Shown: positions 46,586 to 57,920, counted from the first letter of the stretch. The stretch is DNA of 64,000 bases from Paraburkholderia graminis C4D1M (GCF_000172415.1 NZ_ABLD01000001.1:496001-560000); one strand, 5' to 3'. A program made the numbers and translations. Notes: a model not told the origin generated them from the letters alone.

Positions 46586-47044
46586 GTGACGCTCGATAAC
46601 CGATTCGACGACAGCGAAGACGTGGTCGTATGGCGGCCGATCCAGTATGCGATGGCGTCGCACCGTCGCGTGCTGGTGGTGGACGACTATCGTGAAGCAG
46701 CCGATGCGCTGCAGATGCTGCTGAACGCGGACGGATTCGAATGCCGCGCGCTGGACGACCCGCACGCGGTATGCGATATGGCGTCGGAGTGGCAACCGTT
46801 TGCGGTTGTGCTTGACATCAAGATGCCGGGAATCGACGGCCTCGAACTTGCGCGGCGCTTGCGGGCGCATCCATCGACGGCGCATATGCTGCTCGTTGCG
46901 TGCACCGCGTTCGCCTCGCGCGACGACCGCGCCCGCGCGCGCGCCGTGGGTTTCGACGCGCATTGCGCGAAACCGTTGACGCCGGAACGGCTCTTGCGCG
47001 TGCTCGAATCGGCTGCTGCGCTGCATGCGGCGGGGCCGCCGTAA
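46586..47044 (+). CDS. Stand-alone response regulator receiver protein
   Basis: A 152-residue single-domain CheY-like protein. Acidic residues Asp33/Asp34 are in VVDDY, the phosphoacceptor Asp77 is in VVLDIKMPG, a Thr lies in CTAF and Lys130 in CAKPL. No output domain is present. The start is GTG 46586, preceded by AAGGAG with 6-base spacing. The roughly 25 residues before the receiver are acidic and unusual. No cognate kinase is adjacent; the hybrid kinase at 60-62 kb is 13 kb away. Confidence 0.87.
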   Translation: MTLDNRFDDSEDVVVWRPIQYAMASHRRVLVVDDYREAADALQMLLNADGFECRALDDPHAVCDMASEWQPFAVVLDIKMPGIDGLELARRLRAHPSTAHMLLVACTAFASRDDRARARAVGFDAHCAKPLTPERLLRVLESAAALHAAGPP

Positions 47045-47299
47045 AGCCTGCGCGGCCTTTGAAAAAACTGCGATTGCCGTTTCGCTGCATATGCTTGCCG
47101 ATTCCCTCTATTCGCGCAGATCGCGGCGCGAGCGTCACACTTCATCCACGCGTTGTCCTCATCTTTTCCCAACATCTTCTACCGCCGCACGCATGCGCCG
47201 TAAAAAACCGCATGTATGCAGGCCCGCCGGTTGCTGACCCTGTTGCAACGCCGTGCGTCTCGCACGCCGCACATGTTCATCAGCACTCTGGAGGATCGT

Positions 47300-48166
47300 A
47301 TGAGCGACAACGAACGTCCTGCGCCACCGTTCGACGGACAGCAGCAGGATCAAACGCCGGGCCGCACCGCGCCGATGCAGCCGCAGCCCGATCACGGCGA
47401 GAAATCGTATAAGGGCTCGGGCCGCCTCGCCGGCAAGGCGGCGATCATCACGGGCGGCGACAGCGGCATTGGCCGCGCGGTCGCCATTGCGTTCGCGCGC
47501 GAAGGCGCGGACGTGCTGATCGCGTATCTGAACGAAGACGACGACGCGCGCGAAACCGCGCGCTGGGTCGAAGAAGCGGGCCGCAAGGCGGTGCTGGTGC
47601 CGGGCGACATCACCGATCGCGCGCATTGCAATGCGATCGTCGACAAGGCCGTGCAGGCATTCGGCCGGCTCGACGTGCTCGTGAACAACGCCGCGTACCA
47701 GATGACGTATCCGTCGCTCGACGCGATCACGGACGACGAGTGGGACAAGACCTTCGATACCAACATCGGCGCGATGTTCAGGATCTCGCGCGCGGCGGTC
47801 AAGCACATGAAGCCGGGCGGCGCGATCGTGAACACGACGTCGATCAACGCGGACCATCCGAACCCCGGCCTGCTCGCGTACGCGACGACCAAGGGCGCGA
47901 TTCAGAACTTCACCGGCGGGCTCGCGCAACTGCTCGCGGAGAAGGGCATTCGCGTGAATTGCGTCGCGCCGGGGCCGATCTGGACGCCACTGATTCCATC
48001 GACGATGCCGCCTGAGAAGGTCGAAAAATTCGGCCAGCAAGTGCCGATGAAGCGGCCAGGCCAACCCGCCGAACTCGCGTCGGCTTACGTGATGCTCGCC
48101 TCCGACGAAGCGAGCTACATTTCGGGCGCAACCATTGCAGTCACGGGCGGCTCGCCGATTATTTAG
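47300..48166 (+). CDS. Short-chain dehydrogenase/reductase, YghA/GsiB-like
   Basis: NAD(P)-dependent oxidoreductase of 288 residues. A Pro/Gln-rich N-terminal extension of about 40 residues is typical of this SDR subgroup. Next come the cofactor motif TGGDSGIG (51-58) and VNNAAYQ. The catalytic pair is YATTK, with the active Ser in the preceding TTSIN region. It ends in the SGATIAVTGGSPI block. The ATG at 47300 follows GGAGG. Members are often induced by general stress. The substrate is unknown; adjacency to the aldehyde oxidoreductase genes may reflect aldehyde/alcohol handling. Confidence 0.88.
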   Translation: MSDNERPAPPFDGQQQDQTPGRTAPMQPQPDHGEKSYKGSGRLAGKAAIITGGDSGIGRAVAIAFAREGADVLIAYLNEDDDARETARWVEEAGRKAVLVPGDITDRAHCNAIVDKAVQAFGRLDVLVNNAAYQMTYPSLDAITDDEWDKTFDTNIGAMFRISRAAVKHMKPGGAIVNTTSINADHPNPGLLAYATTKGAIQNFTGGLAQLLAEKGIRVNCVAPGPIWTPLIPSTMPPEKVEKFGQQVPMKRPGQPAELASAYVMLASDEASYISGATIAVTGGSPII

Positions 48167-48191
48167 GCATATTGATTGAATCTCGACGCAA

Positions 48192-48231
48192 GCGAACCGC
48201 AGTTTGTGCGCTAGTGCAGACAGCGGTTCGC
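48192..48231. repeat. 9-bp inverted repeat upstream of the aldehyde oxidoreductase operon
   Basis: Perfect arms GCGAACCGC (48192-48200) and GCGGTTCGC (48223-48231) flank 22 bases. It has no T-tract, so it is not a classical terminator. It could be an mRNA hairpin at the SDR 3' end or an operator for the pao genes. Confidence 0.5.
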
Positions 48232-48346
48232 GCGAGAACGTCCCCGATATTTCGACACGCGCCTTCCTGCCGGGCACGGCGTTTGCGCGCACCACTAGTT
48301 CTTCCTAGCGCTCGCTGTGCGTCACCCTCGTCAGGAGAACCTCCCC

Positions 48347-48907
48347 ATGAATACACCCACTGCGGATACGCCGCTGGATGTCGCGCCGAGCGACGTCGAG
48401 CGCGTGCCGGTGAGCTTCGACATCAACGGCAAACAGCATGCATTCGGCGTCGAAGCCTGGACGTCGCTGCTCGATCTGCTGCGCGAACATTGCCATTTGA
48501 CCGGCACCAAGAAGGGCTGCGACCACGGACAATGCGGCGCGTGCACCGCGATTGTGAACGGGCAGCGCATCAACACCTGCCTTGCGCTCGCGGTTGTGTA
48601 CGACGGCGCTTCGATTACCACGATCGAAGGACTCGCGAACGGCGAGCAGTTGCATCCCCTTCAACAGGCTTTCATCGATCACGATGCGTTTCAGTGCGGC
48701 TACTGCACGCCGGGGCAAATCTGCTCCGCCGCCGCGATGCTCGAGGAAGGCCACGCGAAAACCGCCGATGAGGTACGCGAACTGATGAGCGGCAACCTGT
48801 GCCGCTGCGGCGCGTACAACAACATCGTCGCCGCGATTCTCGATGTGTCAGAACCGGAGGAAGCAGCGGAAGCAGCCGAAGTCGGCGATGCAGGAGCGCG
48901 GCCATGA
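48347..48907 (+). CDS. paoA: Aldehyde oxidoreductase, 2Fe-2S subunit (PaoA-like)
   Basis: Small iron-sulfur subunit of a molybdenum aldehyde oxidoreductase (xanthine dehydrogenase family), 186 residues. The plant-type ferredoxin domain has GCDHGQCGAC plus a later Cys, and the second cluster domain has CGYCTPGQ and CRCGAY. Unlike E. coli PaoA it has no twin-arginine signal: the N terminus MNTPTADTPLDVAP is short and acidic. The complex is therefore predicted to be cytoplasmic. The ATG at 48347 follows AGGAG. The stop overlaps the FAD-subunit start by 4 bp. Confidence 0.88.
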   Translation: MNTPTADTPLDVAPSDVERVPVSFDINGKQHAFGVEAWTSLLDLLREHCHLTGTKKGCDHGQCGACTAIVNGQRINTCLALAVVYDGASITTIEGLANGEQLHPLQQAFIDHDAFQCGYCTPGQICSAAAMLEEGHAKTADEVRELMSGNLCRCGAYNNIVAAILDVSEPEEAAEAAEVGDAGARP

Positions 48908-49908
48908 ACCGCTTCTCCTACACACGCGCGAGCGAAGTGCCGCAAGCCATCGACCAGCATTGCGCGAACCGGGCGGCTGCGTTTATCGCAGGCGGCACGA
49001 ATCTCGTGGACCTGTGGCGCGAGAACGTCGCGCATCCGCAGCTCGTGATCGACATCAACCGTTTGCCGCTTCGGCAAATCGAGCCGACCGCCGCGGGCGG
49101 ACTCAAGATCGGCGCGCTCGTGACCAACAGCGCGGCCGCCTACGACGCGACGATAAGCGCGCGCTACCCGTTGCTCTCGAAGGCGATTCTCGCGGGTGCG
49201 TCGCCGCAGATTCGCAATGTGGCGAGCGTGGGCGGCAACTTGCTGCAACGCACGCGCTGCCTCTATTTCTACGACGCGGGCACGCGCTGCAACAAACGCG
49301 AGCCCGGCACCGGCTGTCCCGCAATGGAAGGCGTGAATCGCATGCATGCGATTCTTGGCGCAAGCGAGCATTGCATCGCCGTGCATCCGTCGGACATGTG
49401 CGTCGCATTGGCCGCGCTCGATGCAACGGTTCATCTGTCGGGGCCGGACGGTTCGCGCGTGCTGCCGTTCGCGGACTTCCACCGCTTGCCCGGCGACACA
49501 CCGCACATCGACACGAACATGCGCGACGACGAGCTGATCACCGCCGTCGAGTTGCCGAAGCAGGGCTTCGCGGAACATCACGCTTACGTGAAAGTGCGCG
49601 ACAGGGCTTCGTATGCGTTCGCGCTGGTCTCCGTTGCACTCGGGCTCGAGCTGGCCGGCGACATCATCGTCAATGCGCATTGCGCGCTCGGCGGCGTTGC
49701 ACACAAACCGTGGCGTAATACGGATGCCGAAGCATCGCTGCGCGGCAAGCCGCTGAATGCCGATACCGTGCGCAACTTCGCGACCGACATGCTGCGCGAT
49801 GCGCGCGGCCGCCGCGGTAACGCGTTCAAGATCGAATTGACGGCGCGCGCCATCGAGCGTGCGTTCGCGATGGCGGCGCAACGTTCACTGGAGGAGCACG
49901 CGCGATGA
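48904..49908 (+). CDS. paoB: Aldehyde oxidoreductase, FAD subunit (PaoB-like)
   Basis: A 334-residue FAD-binding subunit. FAD-domain motifs are FIAGGTNLVDL and ASVGGNLLQRTRC. The segment RCLYFYDAGTRCNKREPG, ending GTGC, holds cysteines that in PaoB ligate an extra [4Fe-4S] cluster, so that cluster is expected here. The C-terminal CO-dehydrogenase flavoprotein domain follows. Overlaps of 4 bp on both sides show a tightly coupled paoABC operon. Confidence 0.88.
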   Translation: MNRFSYTRASEVPQAIDQHCANRAAAFIAGGTNLVDLWRENVAHPQLVIDINRLPLRQIEPTAAGGLKIGALVTNSAAAYDATISARYPLLSKAILAGASPQIRNVASVGGNLLQRTRCLYFYDAGTRCNKREPGTGCPAMEGVNRMHAILGASEHCIAVHPSDMCVALAALDATVHLSGPDGSRVLPFADFHRLPGDTPHIDTNMRDDELITAVELPKQGFAEHHAYVKVRDRASYAFALVSVALGLELAGDIIVNAHCALGGVAHKPWRNTDAEASLRGKPLNADTVRNFATDMLRDARGRRGNAFKIELTARAIERAFAMAAQRSLEEHAR

Positions 49909-52154
49909 ACCGCATTGAGACTTTGCCCGCGTTGCGCGCGAGCGGTGTGCCGCACAAGCGCGTCGACGGCCGGCTGAAAGTGACCGGCGCCGCGCAGTAT
50001 GCGGCCGACTTCAGCGCCAACGGACTGACGTATGGCTTCGTTGTATCGAGCACGATCGCGGCGGGAACCATCGTGTCGATCGACTCATCGGCGGCACTCG
50101 CGTTGCCTGGCGTGCTGCATGTGCTGACCTGGCAGAATCGCCCGGAGTTGCCGCGCGAGGACAAGCCGTACAAGGACATGGTCGCGCCCGGCGGCAGCCC
50201 GCTCCGGCCGCTGTGGGACGACCGCGTGTGGTACAGCGGTCAGCCTGTCGCGCTGGTGGTCGCTGAGTCGCTCGAACTCGCGCGTCATGCGGCCTCGCTC
50301 GTCGACGTGCGTTATGAATCGGCGCCGCATCGAACGGAGATGGGCGAAGTGCTGATGAACGCCGAGCCGCCATCCACGGAGAAGGGCGGCTTCGATCCGC
50401 CGCCCGAACCTCGCGGCGATGCCGACGCCGCGTTGGCGAACGCCGCGGCGCGCGTCGATGCGTTCTACAGCACGCCCGCGGAATATCACAATCCGATGGA
50501 AATGCATGGTTGCACGGTGGTGCCCGACGAGCATGGGCACTTGACCGTGTATGAAAAGACCCAGGGCGTCGTCAATACGAAGTCGTATCTGACGGCCGTA
50601 TTCGGTTTGAAGGACGATGAGTTGCAGGTCGTCTCGCCGTTCGTCGGCGGCGCGTTCGGCTCGGGTTTGAGGCCGCAGTATCACCTTGCGCTTGCGGTCA
50701 TGGCCGCGCTCGAATTGAAGCGGCCGGTGCGTGTGACGCTGACGCGCCAGCAGATGTTCACGTTCGCGCATCGGCCGCAATCCATTCAGCGCGTGGCGCT
50801 CGGCGCCTCTGCCGATGGCCGCTTGCAGGCGGTGATTCACGAGGCGGTATCCGAGACCTCGCAGTACGAGGATTACTGCGACGTCGTGGTGAACTGGGCC
50901 GGCCAGCTTTATCGATGCGAGAACGTGACGCTTGGCTACAAGGTTGCGCGGCTCGATGTGCCGACGCCCGCCGACATGCGCGCGCCGGGCGCGGCGCAAG
51001 GTCTTTTCCCGCTCGAAGTCGCGATGGACGAACTCGCGGAAGCATTGCGGATGGACCCGCTGCAACTGCGCCTCATCAACTACGCCGAACGCGATGCGAA
51101 CAAGAACCTGCCGTTCTCGAGCAAGGCGCTGCGCGACTGCTATCGCGAAGGCGCGGCGCGTTTCGGCTGGGACAAGCGGCCGCTCGCGCCACGCGCGCGG
51201 CGCGAGGGCACCGAACTGATCGGCTGGGGCATGGCGACGGGCGCGTGGGACGCGATGCAAAACGAAGCGTCGGCGCGCGCCGTGCTCACTCGCGATGGAC
51301 GCGTGACCGTCTCCAGTTCAACCGCCGACATCGGCACCGGCACCTACACCGCGATGACGCAGATCGCAGCGGATGCCCTCGGCGTGCCGCTGCAGGACGT
51401 CGTGTTCGAACTCGGCGATACGCGCCTGCCGAAGGCGCCGATAGAAGGCGGATCGTGGACGGTATCGTCGGTAGGCAGTGCGGTCGATGCCGCGTGCAAG
51501 CGGCTGCGCAATCGCCTCGTCGAACTGGCGCGGCAATATGGCGGCGGGCGCTTCGCAAGCATTGATCGCGACGACATACGGCGCATGGGCAAGCGCCTCG
51601 TGTGCGGTCACGGCACGGCCGACGCGATCGACATCGACGCGTTGCTCGAGCGCGCCGGCCTCGACAAGCTCGAAGAACAGGCCACCGTGAAGCCGCACGA
51701 AAAGCAGCAGGCGTATTCGATGGGCACGCATTCGGCGATCTTCGTCGAAGCGCGCGTGGACGAAGCGCTGGGCACCGTGCGCGTAACGCGCGTGGTGAGC
51801 GCGGTTGCGGCGGGGCACATCGTCAATCCAAAGACCGCGGCAAGCCAGGTGGCGGGCGGCGTGGTGTGGGGCATCAGCATGGCGCTGCATGAAGAAGGGC
51901 AGTTCGATCATGACATAGGCCGTCAGATGAACCATAACCTTGCCGAGTATCACGTGCCGGTCAACGCGGATATTCACGACATCGAGGTGCTCTTTGTCGA
52001 GGAGCACGACACGATCGTGAATCCGCTCGGCGTGAAGGGCGTGGGTGAAATCGGCGTGGTCGGCGTGGCGGCCGCGGTGAGCAACGCGATCTGGCATGCA
52101 ACGGGCAAGCGCGTGCGCGACTTGCCGATTACGCTGGATAAACTGTTCGCGTGA
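49905..52154 (+). CDS. paoC: Aldehyde oxidoreductase, molybdenum-cofactor subunit (PaoC-like)
   Basis: Catalytic subunit of 749 residues carrying molybdopterin cytosine dinucleotide and oxidising aldehydes to acids. Features in order are HKRVDGRLKVTGAAQYAAD, FVGGAFGSG, DMRAPGAAQG, SSTADIGTGTYT, EGGSWTVSSVGSA, and the catalytic Glu in GVKGVGEIG near residue 720. The length matches PaoC/YagR. No paoD/xdhC-like maturation gene is adjacent, so it must lie elsewhere if present. The likely role is detoxification of aromatic or aliphatic aldehydes; acceptor and substrate are inferred. Confidence 0.9.
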   Translation: MNRIETLPALRASGVPHKRVDGRLKVTGAAQYAADFSANGLTYGFVVSSTIAAGTIVSIDSSAALALPGVLHVLTWQNRPELPREDKPYKDMVAPGGSPLRPLWDDRVWYSGQPVALVVAESLELARHAASLVDVRYESAPHRTEMGEVLMNAEPPSTEKGGFDPPPEPRGDADAALANAAARVDAFYSTPAEYHNPMEMHGCTVVPDEHGHLTVYEKTQGVVNTKSYLTAVFGLKDDELQVVSPFVGGAFGSGLRPQYHLALAVMAALELKRPVRVTLTRQQMFTFAHRPQSIQRVALGASADGRLQAVIHEAVSETSQYEDYCDVVVNWAGQLYRCENVTLGYKVARLDVPTPADMRAPGAAQGLFPLEVAMDELAEALRMDPLQLRLINYAERDANKNLPFSSKALRDCYREGAARFGWDKRPLAPRARREGTELIGWGMATGAWDAMQNEASARAVLTRDGRVTVSSSTADIGTGTYTAMTQIAADALGVPLQDVVFELGDTRLPKAPIEGGSWTVSSVGSAVDAACKRLRNRLVELARQYGGGRFASIDRDDIRRMGKRLVCGHGTADAIDIDALLERAGLDKLEEQATVKPHEKQQAYSMGTHSAIFVEARVDEALGTVRVTRVVSAVAAGHIVNPKTAASQVAGGVVWGISMALHEEGQFDHDIGRQMNHNLAEYHVPVNADIHDIEVLFVEEHDTIVNPLGVKGVGEIGVVGVAAAVSNAIWHATGKRVRDLPITLDKLFA

Positions 52155-52241
52155 GTTCGCGATGGCGAGGAGCGTAGCGCGGTGCCGCGGTGCATTGGCC
52201 GCGCCGCGCTCTCGCCACTTTGCGGCGCGCGAAATGCAGCA

Positions 52242-52661
52242 TCAATCCGCGTACTTGAATTCCGGCAATGCTTCGAGCGACTTCTTGGTCGCCTCCGGCA
52301 AGACCACACGACGGTTGGTAATCTGCAGATCGTTGAACGGAACGGCCACGAGATGCTTGCCGATGCCGAGGAATCCTCCGACGGACAGAATCGCGTAAGT
52401 GCTGCGGTCGCCGCCTGGCGAGACGATCAGATCGTCGACCGTGCCGATGGTGTCCTTGTTCTTGTTGAACACGTCCGCGCCGGTCAGCTTCGACGCGCGA
52501 TAGCCGCTCGCGAGTTGCACGACGTCCGTGCGCTTTTCGGTAATCGCCTGCGGCGCGCCTTGCGCATGCGCGTTGCCGTAGAGCGAAAAAGGCGTTAGCG
52601 GCACGAGCGTGCTGACGAGCAGCGCCGCCGCGAGCAGCGCCTTGGGTTGCATGCTTCGCAT
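52242..52661 (-). CDS. PRC-barrel domain protein, exported
   Basis: A 139-residue protein with a signal peptide (core LLAAALLVSTLVPL, cleavage near AHA). It has a PRC-barrel domain from about residue 50: SGYRASKLTGADVFNKN, IGTVDDLIVSPGG and AILSVGGFLGIGKHLVAVP. Such exported PRC-barrel proteins are common in soil proteobacteria and probably bind envelope components, but their role is unknown. The start at 52661 has AGGAG upstream. It is divergent from glgX, sharing 204 bp. Confidence 0.85.
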   Translation of the reverse strand: MRSMQPKALLAAALLVSTLVPLTPFSLYGNAHAQGAPQAITEKRTDVVQLASGYRASKLTGADVFNKNKDTIGTVDDLIVSPGGDRSTYAILSVGGFLGIGKHLVAVPFNDLQITNRRVVLPEATKKSLEALPEFKYAD

Positions 52662-52865
52662 GATGGTTTCTCCTTGTTATGTCTCGCGCCGGTCGCGGCG
52701 CGTCGAGCCGAGTCGGCTTTCAAACGCGTTACCGCAAATTGCATGCCGCGCCGCCCCGTGGCGCGCGACGTCCGGGCCCGCGGATTGCTACACGAGCGAG
52801 CCTCTCATCCGTATCGCCTACACTAAAAAGGCGCGTGCGCGCCCATGCTTCTCACAGGAAAACCT

Positions 52866-55082
<2,217 letters not shown>

Positions 55083-55189
55083 GCGGGAATAGCACTTGCT
55101 CTGCGTGGATGGCCACGCGCGTTCGTCACGACGATGCGCGCGGCTTCGCCATGCCGGCATCCGCGAGACCTAAACCGTAGGGGACTCAT

Positions 55190-55369
55190 ATGGAACAGGA
55201 GCAGACCTCCCAGGAGGACCAGATCCGCACGCGCGCGTACTACCTGTGGGAGCATGCGCCGGAGCCGAAGGGCACGCCTGACGAGTACTGGGAACAGGCC
55301 CGCAGTGAGATCGAGAAGGAAGCGCCGCCAGTGGAAAGCGGGCCGATTGCAGAAGAGCCGAAAAAATAG
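55190..55369 (+). CDS. DUF2934 protein (59 aa)
   Basis: A short gene with the DUF2934 pattern: IRTRAYYLWEHAPEPKGTPD, then EYWEQARSEIEKE. The tail is Pro/Glu-rich. DUF2934 proteins are small, charged and of unknown function, frequent in rhizobia and Burkholderiales. The ATG at 55190 follows AGGGG. The transporter gene begins 63 bp downstream on the same strand, so they may be co-transcribed. Confidence 0.82.
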   Translation: MEQEQTSQEDQIRTRAYYLWEHAPEPKGTPDEYWEQARSEIEKEAPPVESGPIAEEPKK

Positions 55370-55432
55370 CGTGATGACAGGGAGCGCCACAATCACAACC
55401 ACGATCACAAGCAACAAGAAGCACGTAGCGCA

Positions 55433-57505
55433 ATGAAGGACATTCCGGAACCGTCGCGCGGCGGGACGCCCACGCGCATCGATGCGCCGCCTGCCGCGTT
55501 CGGTCTCGATGCGCTGATCGCGCTCGCGGTCGGCGCCGGTTTCGTCGCGTGCCTGTACTTCGCGCGCGCCGTGCTGATTCCGATGACGCTCGCGATTCTG
55601 CTGAGCTTTCTCGTCGCGCCGCTCGTCAAATGGTTGGGCCGACTGAAGCTCGGCCACGTTGCGTCGGTGTTTGCGGCCGTCGTGATGTCGATCTCGGTGA
55701 TCGGTGTGCTGGGCGCGGTCATCACGATGCAGTTGAGCGACCTCGCCGCGGGCATGCCGCGTTATCAGGCGACGATCGAGCGCAAGATGGAAGCGGCGCA
55801 CACGCTGACGGTGGGCAAGCTCGACCGTTTTGCGAAAGCCGCGGGCCAGGCGTTGCAACGCGCGACCGTCGAGCCGCCGCAACCGGAGCCGCGCCACGAT
55901 GCGTCTTCTTCCGATGGCCGCGCGCCTGCCGCCGTGCCCGTCGAAGTGCGCGAGCCGGTGCCCACGCCGCTCGAAGTCGCGCGCCGCGTGTTGTCGCCGG
56001 CCATTAGTCCGCTGGAGACGGCGTTCATCGTATTCGTCGTGATGGTGGTGATCCTGCTGCAACGCGACGACTTGCGCGACCGCGCGATTCGTCTGTTCGG
56101 TTCGCGCGATCTGCACCGCACGACGATGGTGATGGACGAAGCCGCGCGGCGCTTGAGCCGCTACTTCGTTTCGCAGCTCGGATTGAATGCGGCCCTCGGC
56201 GTTGCGATTGGCGCGGGGCTTTTTTTCATCGGCGTGCCGAGTCCGATTCTGTGGGGCATCCTCGCGGCCTTGCTGCGGCTCGTGCCGTATGTCGGCATCT
56301 GGATCGCCGGCGGGCTGGCCACTGCGCTCGCCGCCGCGGTGAGTCCGGGTTGGGACATGGCGATCTGGTCGATTGCGCTCTTCGTGACGGTCGAACTGCT
56401 GGTGGGCCAGGTAGTCGAGCCGTTGCTGTACGGACGCAGCACGGGGCTCTCGCCGTTCTCGGTGGTCGTCGCGGCAATCTTCTGGAGCTGGATCTGGGGG
56501 CCCATTGGCCTGATCCTGTCGACGCCGTTGACGCTTTGCCTGCTCGTGCTCGGCCGCCATATCCGGCGCCTGGAATTTCTCGACGTGATGCTGGGCGATC
56601 AGCCCGCGCTCACGCCGGTCGAAAATTTTTATCAGCGCGCACTTGCGGGCGATCCCGACGAAGCGATTGCGCAAGCCGAAGCGCTGCTGCGCGAGCGTTC
56701 GTTATCGGCTTACTACGACGAGGTGGCGATCAAGGGTTTGCAACTGGCCGCGAACGATGTCGTGCGCGGCAGCGTCACGGCGGTGCAGCTTGCGCGCATC
56801 GAGTCCACGACGAACGATCTCGTCGATGGCCTCGACAGTTATGCCGACGAGCCGCCGCAGCACGCAGCAGAAAACGCAAGTGCTGAGATCGGACCGGTCG
56901 CGCCGTCGCGTGAAGGGCCGCCTGCTTCGACGGCAACGCATATGCTGTTCGCGAACCAGGCACGCGGCGCGGCCGACGAAGCACGCGAAAACGCCGCCGA
57001 CAGCGCGGAAGACGATACGCGCGAGCAAGCCTTGCAACGCGCGCCCGAACTGCCGCAGGCGCACACAATGCCGCGCGCCGCGAATCAACGCGTCTTGTGC
57101 ATTCCCGGGCGCGGCCCGCTCGATCCGCTTGCGACGACGATCATGCTGCAGTTGCTCGGCAAGCACGGCTTCACGGCGCGCGCATTGCCGCATGAAGCGG
57201 CATCGCGTGCGTCGATCGACCGGATGGACGCCGACGACGTCGGTATCGTGTGCCTTCTCTATCTGCAGATAGACGGCATTCCCTCGCACTTGCGCTACAT
57301 GGTCCGGCGCATTCGCGCGCGCTTGCCGAACGTGTCGATTATCGTCGGACTATGGACGCCCGAAGATCTGCAGAAGTGGAGCGTCGATCTGCAAAACGCG
57401 ATGGGCGCCGAATGCTACGTGACTTCGTTGCAGGAGATGCTGGCCGCTTGCCATTTGTGCGGCAGCACGACGCGCGATGAATCGCTAGCGGTGGCTAACG
57501 GATAA
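55433..57505 (+). CDS. AI-2E family transporter with extra C-terminal domain
   Basis: A 690-residue membrane protein. The first roughly 390 residues are an AI-2E/PerM-type transporter: hydrophobic helices near 20-60 and 75-100, an extracytoplasmic or amphipathic region, then helices with LGVAIGAGLFFIGVPSPILWG and the conserved PLLYGRSTGLSPFSVVVAA. Residues about 395-545 form an Ala/Glu-rich soluble linker. Residues about 553-680 form an alpha/beta domain starting RVLCIPGRGPLDPLATTIM and ending in VTSLQEMLAAC, reminiscent of a B12-binding/receiver-like Rossmann fold. The substrate is unknown; AI-2 export is known only for a few family members. The ATG at 55433 is used. Confidence 0.83.
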   Translation: MKDIPEPSRGGTPTRIDAPPAAFGLDALIALAVGAGFVACLYFARAVLIPMTLAILLSFLVAPLVKWLGRLKLGHVASVFAAVVMSISVIGVLGAVITMQLSDLAAGMPRYQATIERKMEAAHTLTVGKLDRFAKAAGQALQRATVEPPQPEPRHDASSSDGRAPAAVPVEVREPVPTPLEVARRVLSPAISPLETAFIVFVVMVVILLQRDDLRDRAIRLFGSRDLHRTTMVMDEAARRLSRYFVSQLGLNAALGVAIGAGLFFIGVPSPILWGILAALLRLVPYVGIWIAGGLATALAAAVSPGWDMAIWSIALFVTVELLVGQVVEPLLYGRSTGLSPFSVVVAAIFWSWIWGPIGLILSTPLTLCLLVLGRHIRRLEFLDVMLGDQPALTPVENFYQRALAGDPDEAIAQAEALLRERSLSAYYDEVAIKGLQLAANDVVRGSVTAVQLARIESTTNDLVDGLDSYADEPPQHAAENASAEIGPVAPSREGPPASTATHMLFANQARGAADEARENAADSAEDDTREQALQRAPELPQAHTMPRAANQRVLCIPGRGPLDPLATTIMLQLLGKHGFTARALPHEAASRASIDRMDADDVGIVCLLYLQIDGIPSHLRYMVRRIRARLPNVSIIVGLWTPEDLQKWSVDLQNAMGAECYVTSLQEMLAACHLCGSTTRDESLAVANG

Positions 57506-57528
57506 CAACGGACGCAACCCGCGCATGT

Positions 57529-57561
57529 AAAAAACGCCCGGCGCTTGCGCGTCCGGGCGTT
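57529..57561 (-). terminator. Rho-independent terminator of the small acidic gene
   Basis: The stem AACGCCCGG/CCGGGCGTT (57533-57541 and 57553-57561) has an 11-base loop and is followed on the leftward strand by six T residues. It lies between the convergent transporter and small acidic genes and may serve both. Confidence 0.85.
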
Positions 57562-57599
57562 GTGCGTTGTGCATCGCTGCATCGCGATGCAGATGCTAT

Positions 57600-57773
57600 T
57601 TATTTGCCGGTAGCTTCCCCGTCGTCGGACGAAGAATCTTCGTCGTCGGTCACGATTTTGGTGGTGCCGCCGGTAGAAGGCGGATCGCTCGCCGGAAACG
57701 TGTCTTCAACTTCCTTGTCGATCTGCTTCTCCGTCTTGTCGGCGTTCGGATGTTGTTCCTTGGGTTCTGGCAT
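57600..57773 (-). CDS. Small acidic protein with DTFPASDPPS motif (57 aa)
   Basis: A short leftward gene with a strong AAAGGAG 6-7 bases before the ATG at 57773 and its own terminator. The product starts MPEPKEQHPNADKTEKQIDK, continues EVEDTFPASDPPSTGGTTK, and ends in an Asp/Ser-rich tail. The DTFPASDPPS core recurs in small proteobacterial proteins of unknown function. It is probably disordered and cytoplasmic. I assign no function. Confidence 0.82.
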   Translation of the reverse strand: MPEPKEQHPNADKTEKQIDKEVEDTFPASDPPSTGGTTKIVTDDEDSSSDDGEATGK

Positions 57774-57920
57774 GGCGCTTCTCCTTTAGCTAACGAATGG
57801 TGTGCGCAAAAAAGACACGCGGTTCGCGCGGCCCACGTGCGGTGCTTTTTACATGAGCATGTAGAGTTGAACGATAAGCCGGTACGCTTCGATTCGAAGC
57901 AGCCTGTTTTTCACTTTGGT

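Noticed and set aside
55433..57505. Reading the transporter tail as a true cobalamin-binding domain linked to the cob cluster
   Set aside because: No DxHxxG motif is visible and the genes are 43 kb apart; kept only as a fold resemblance.
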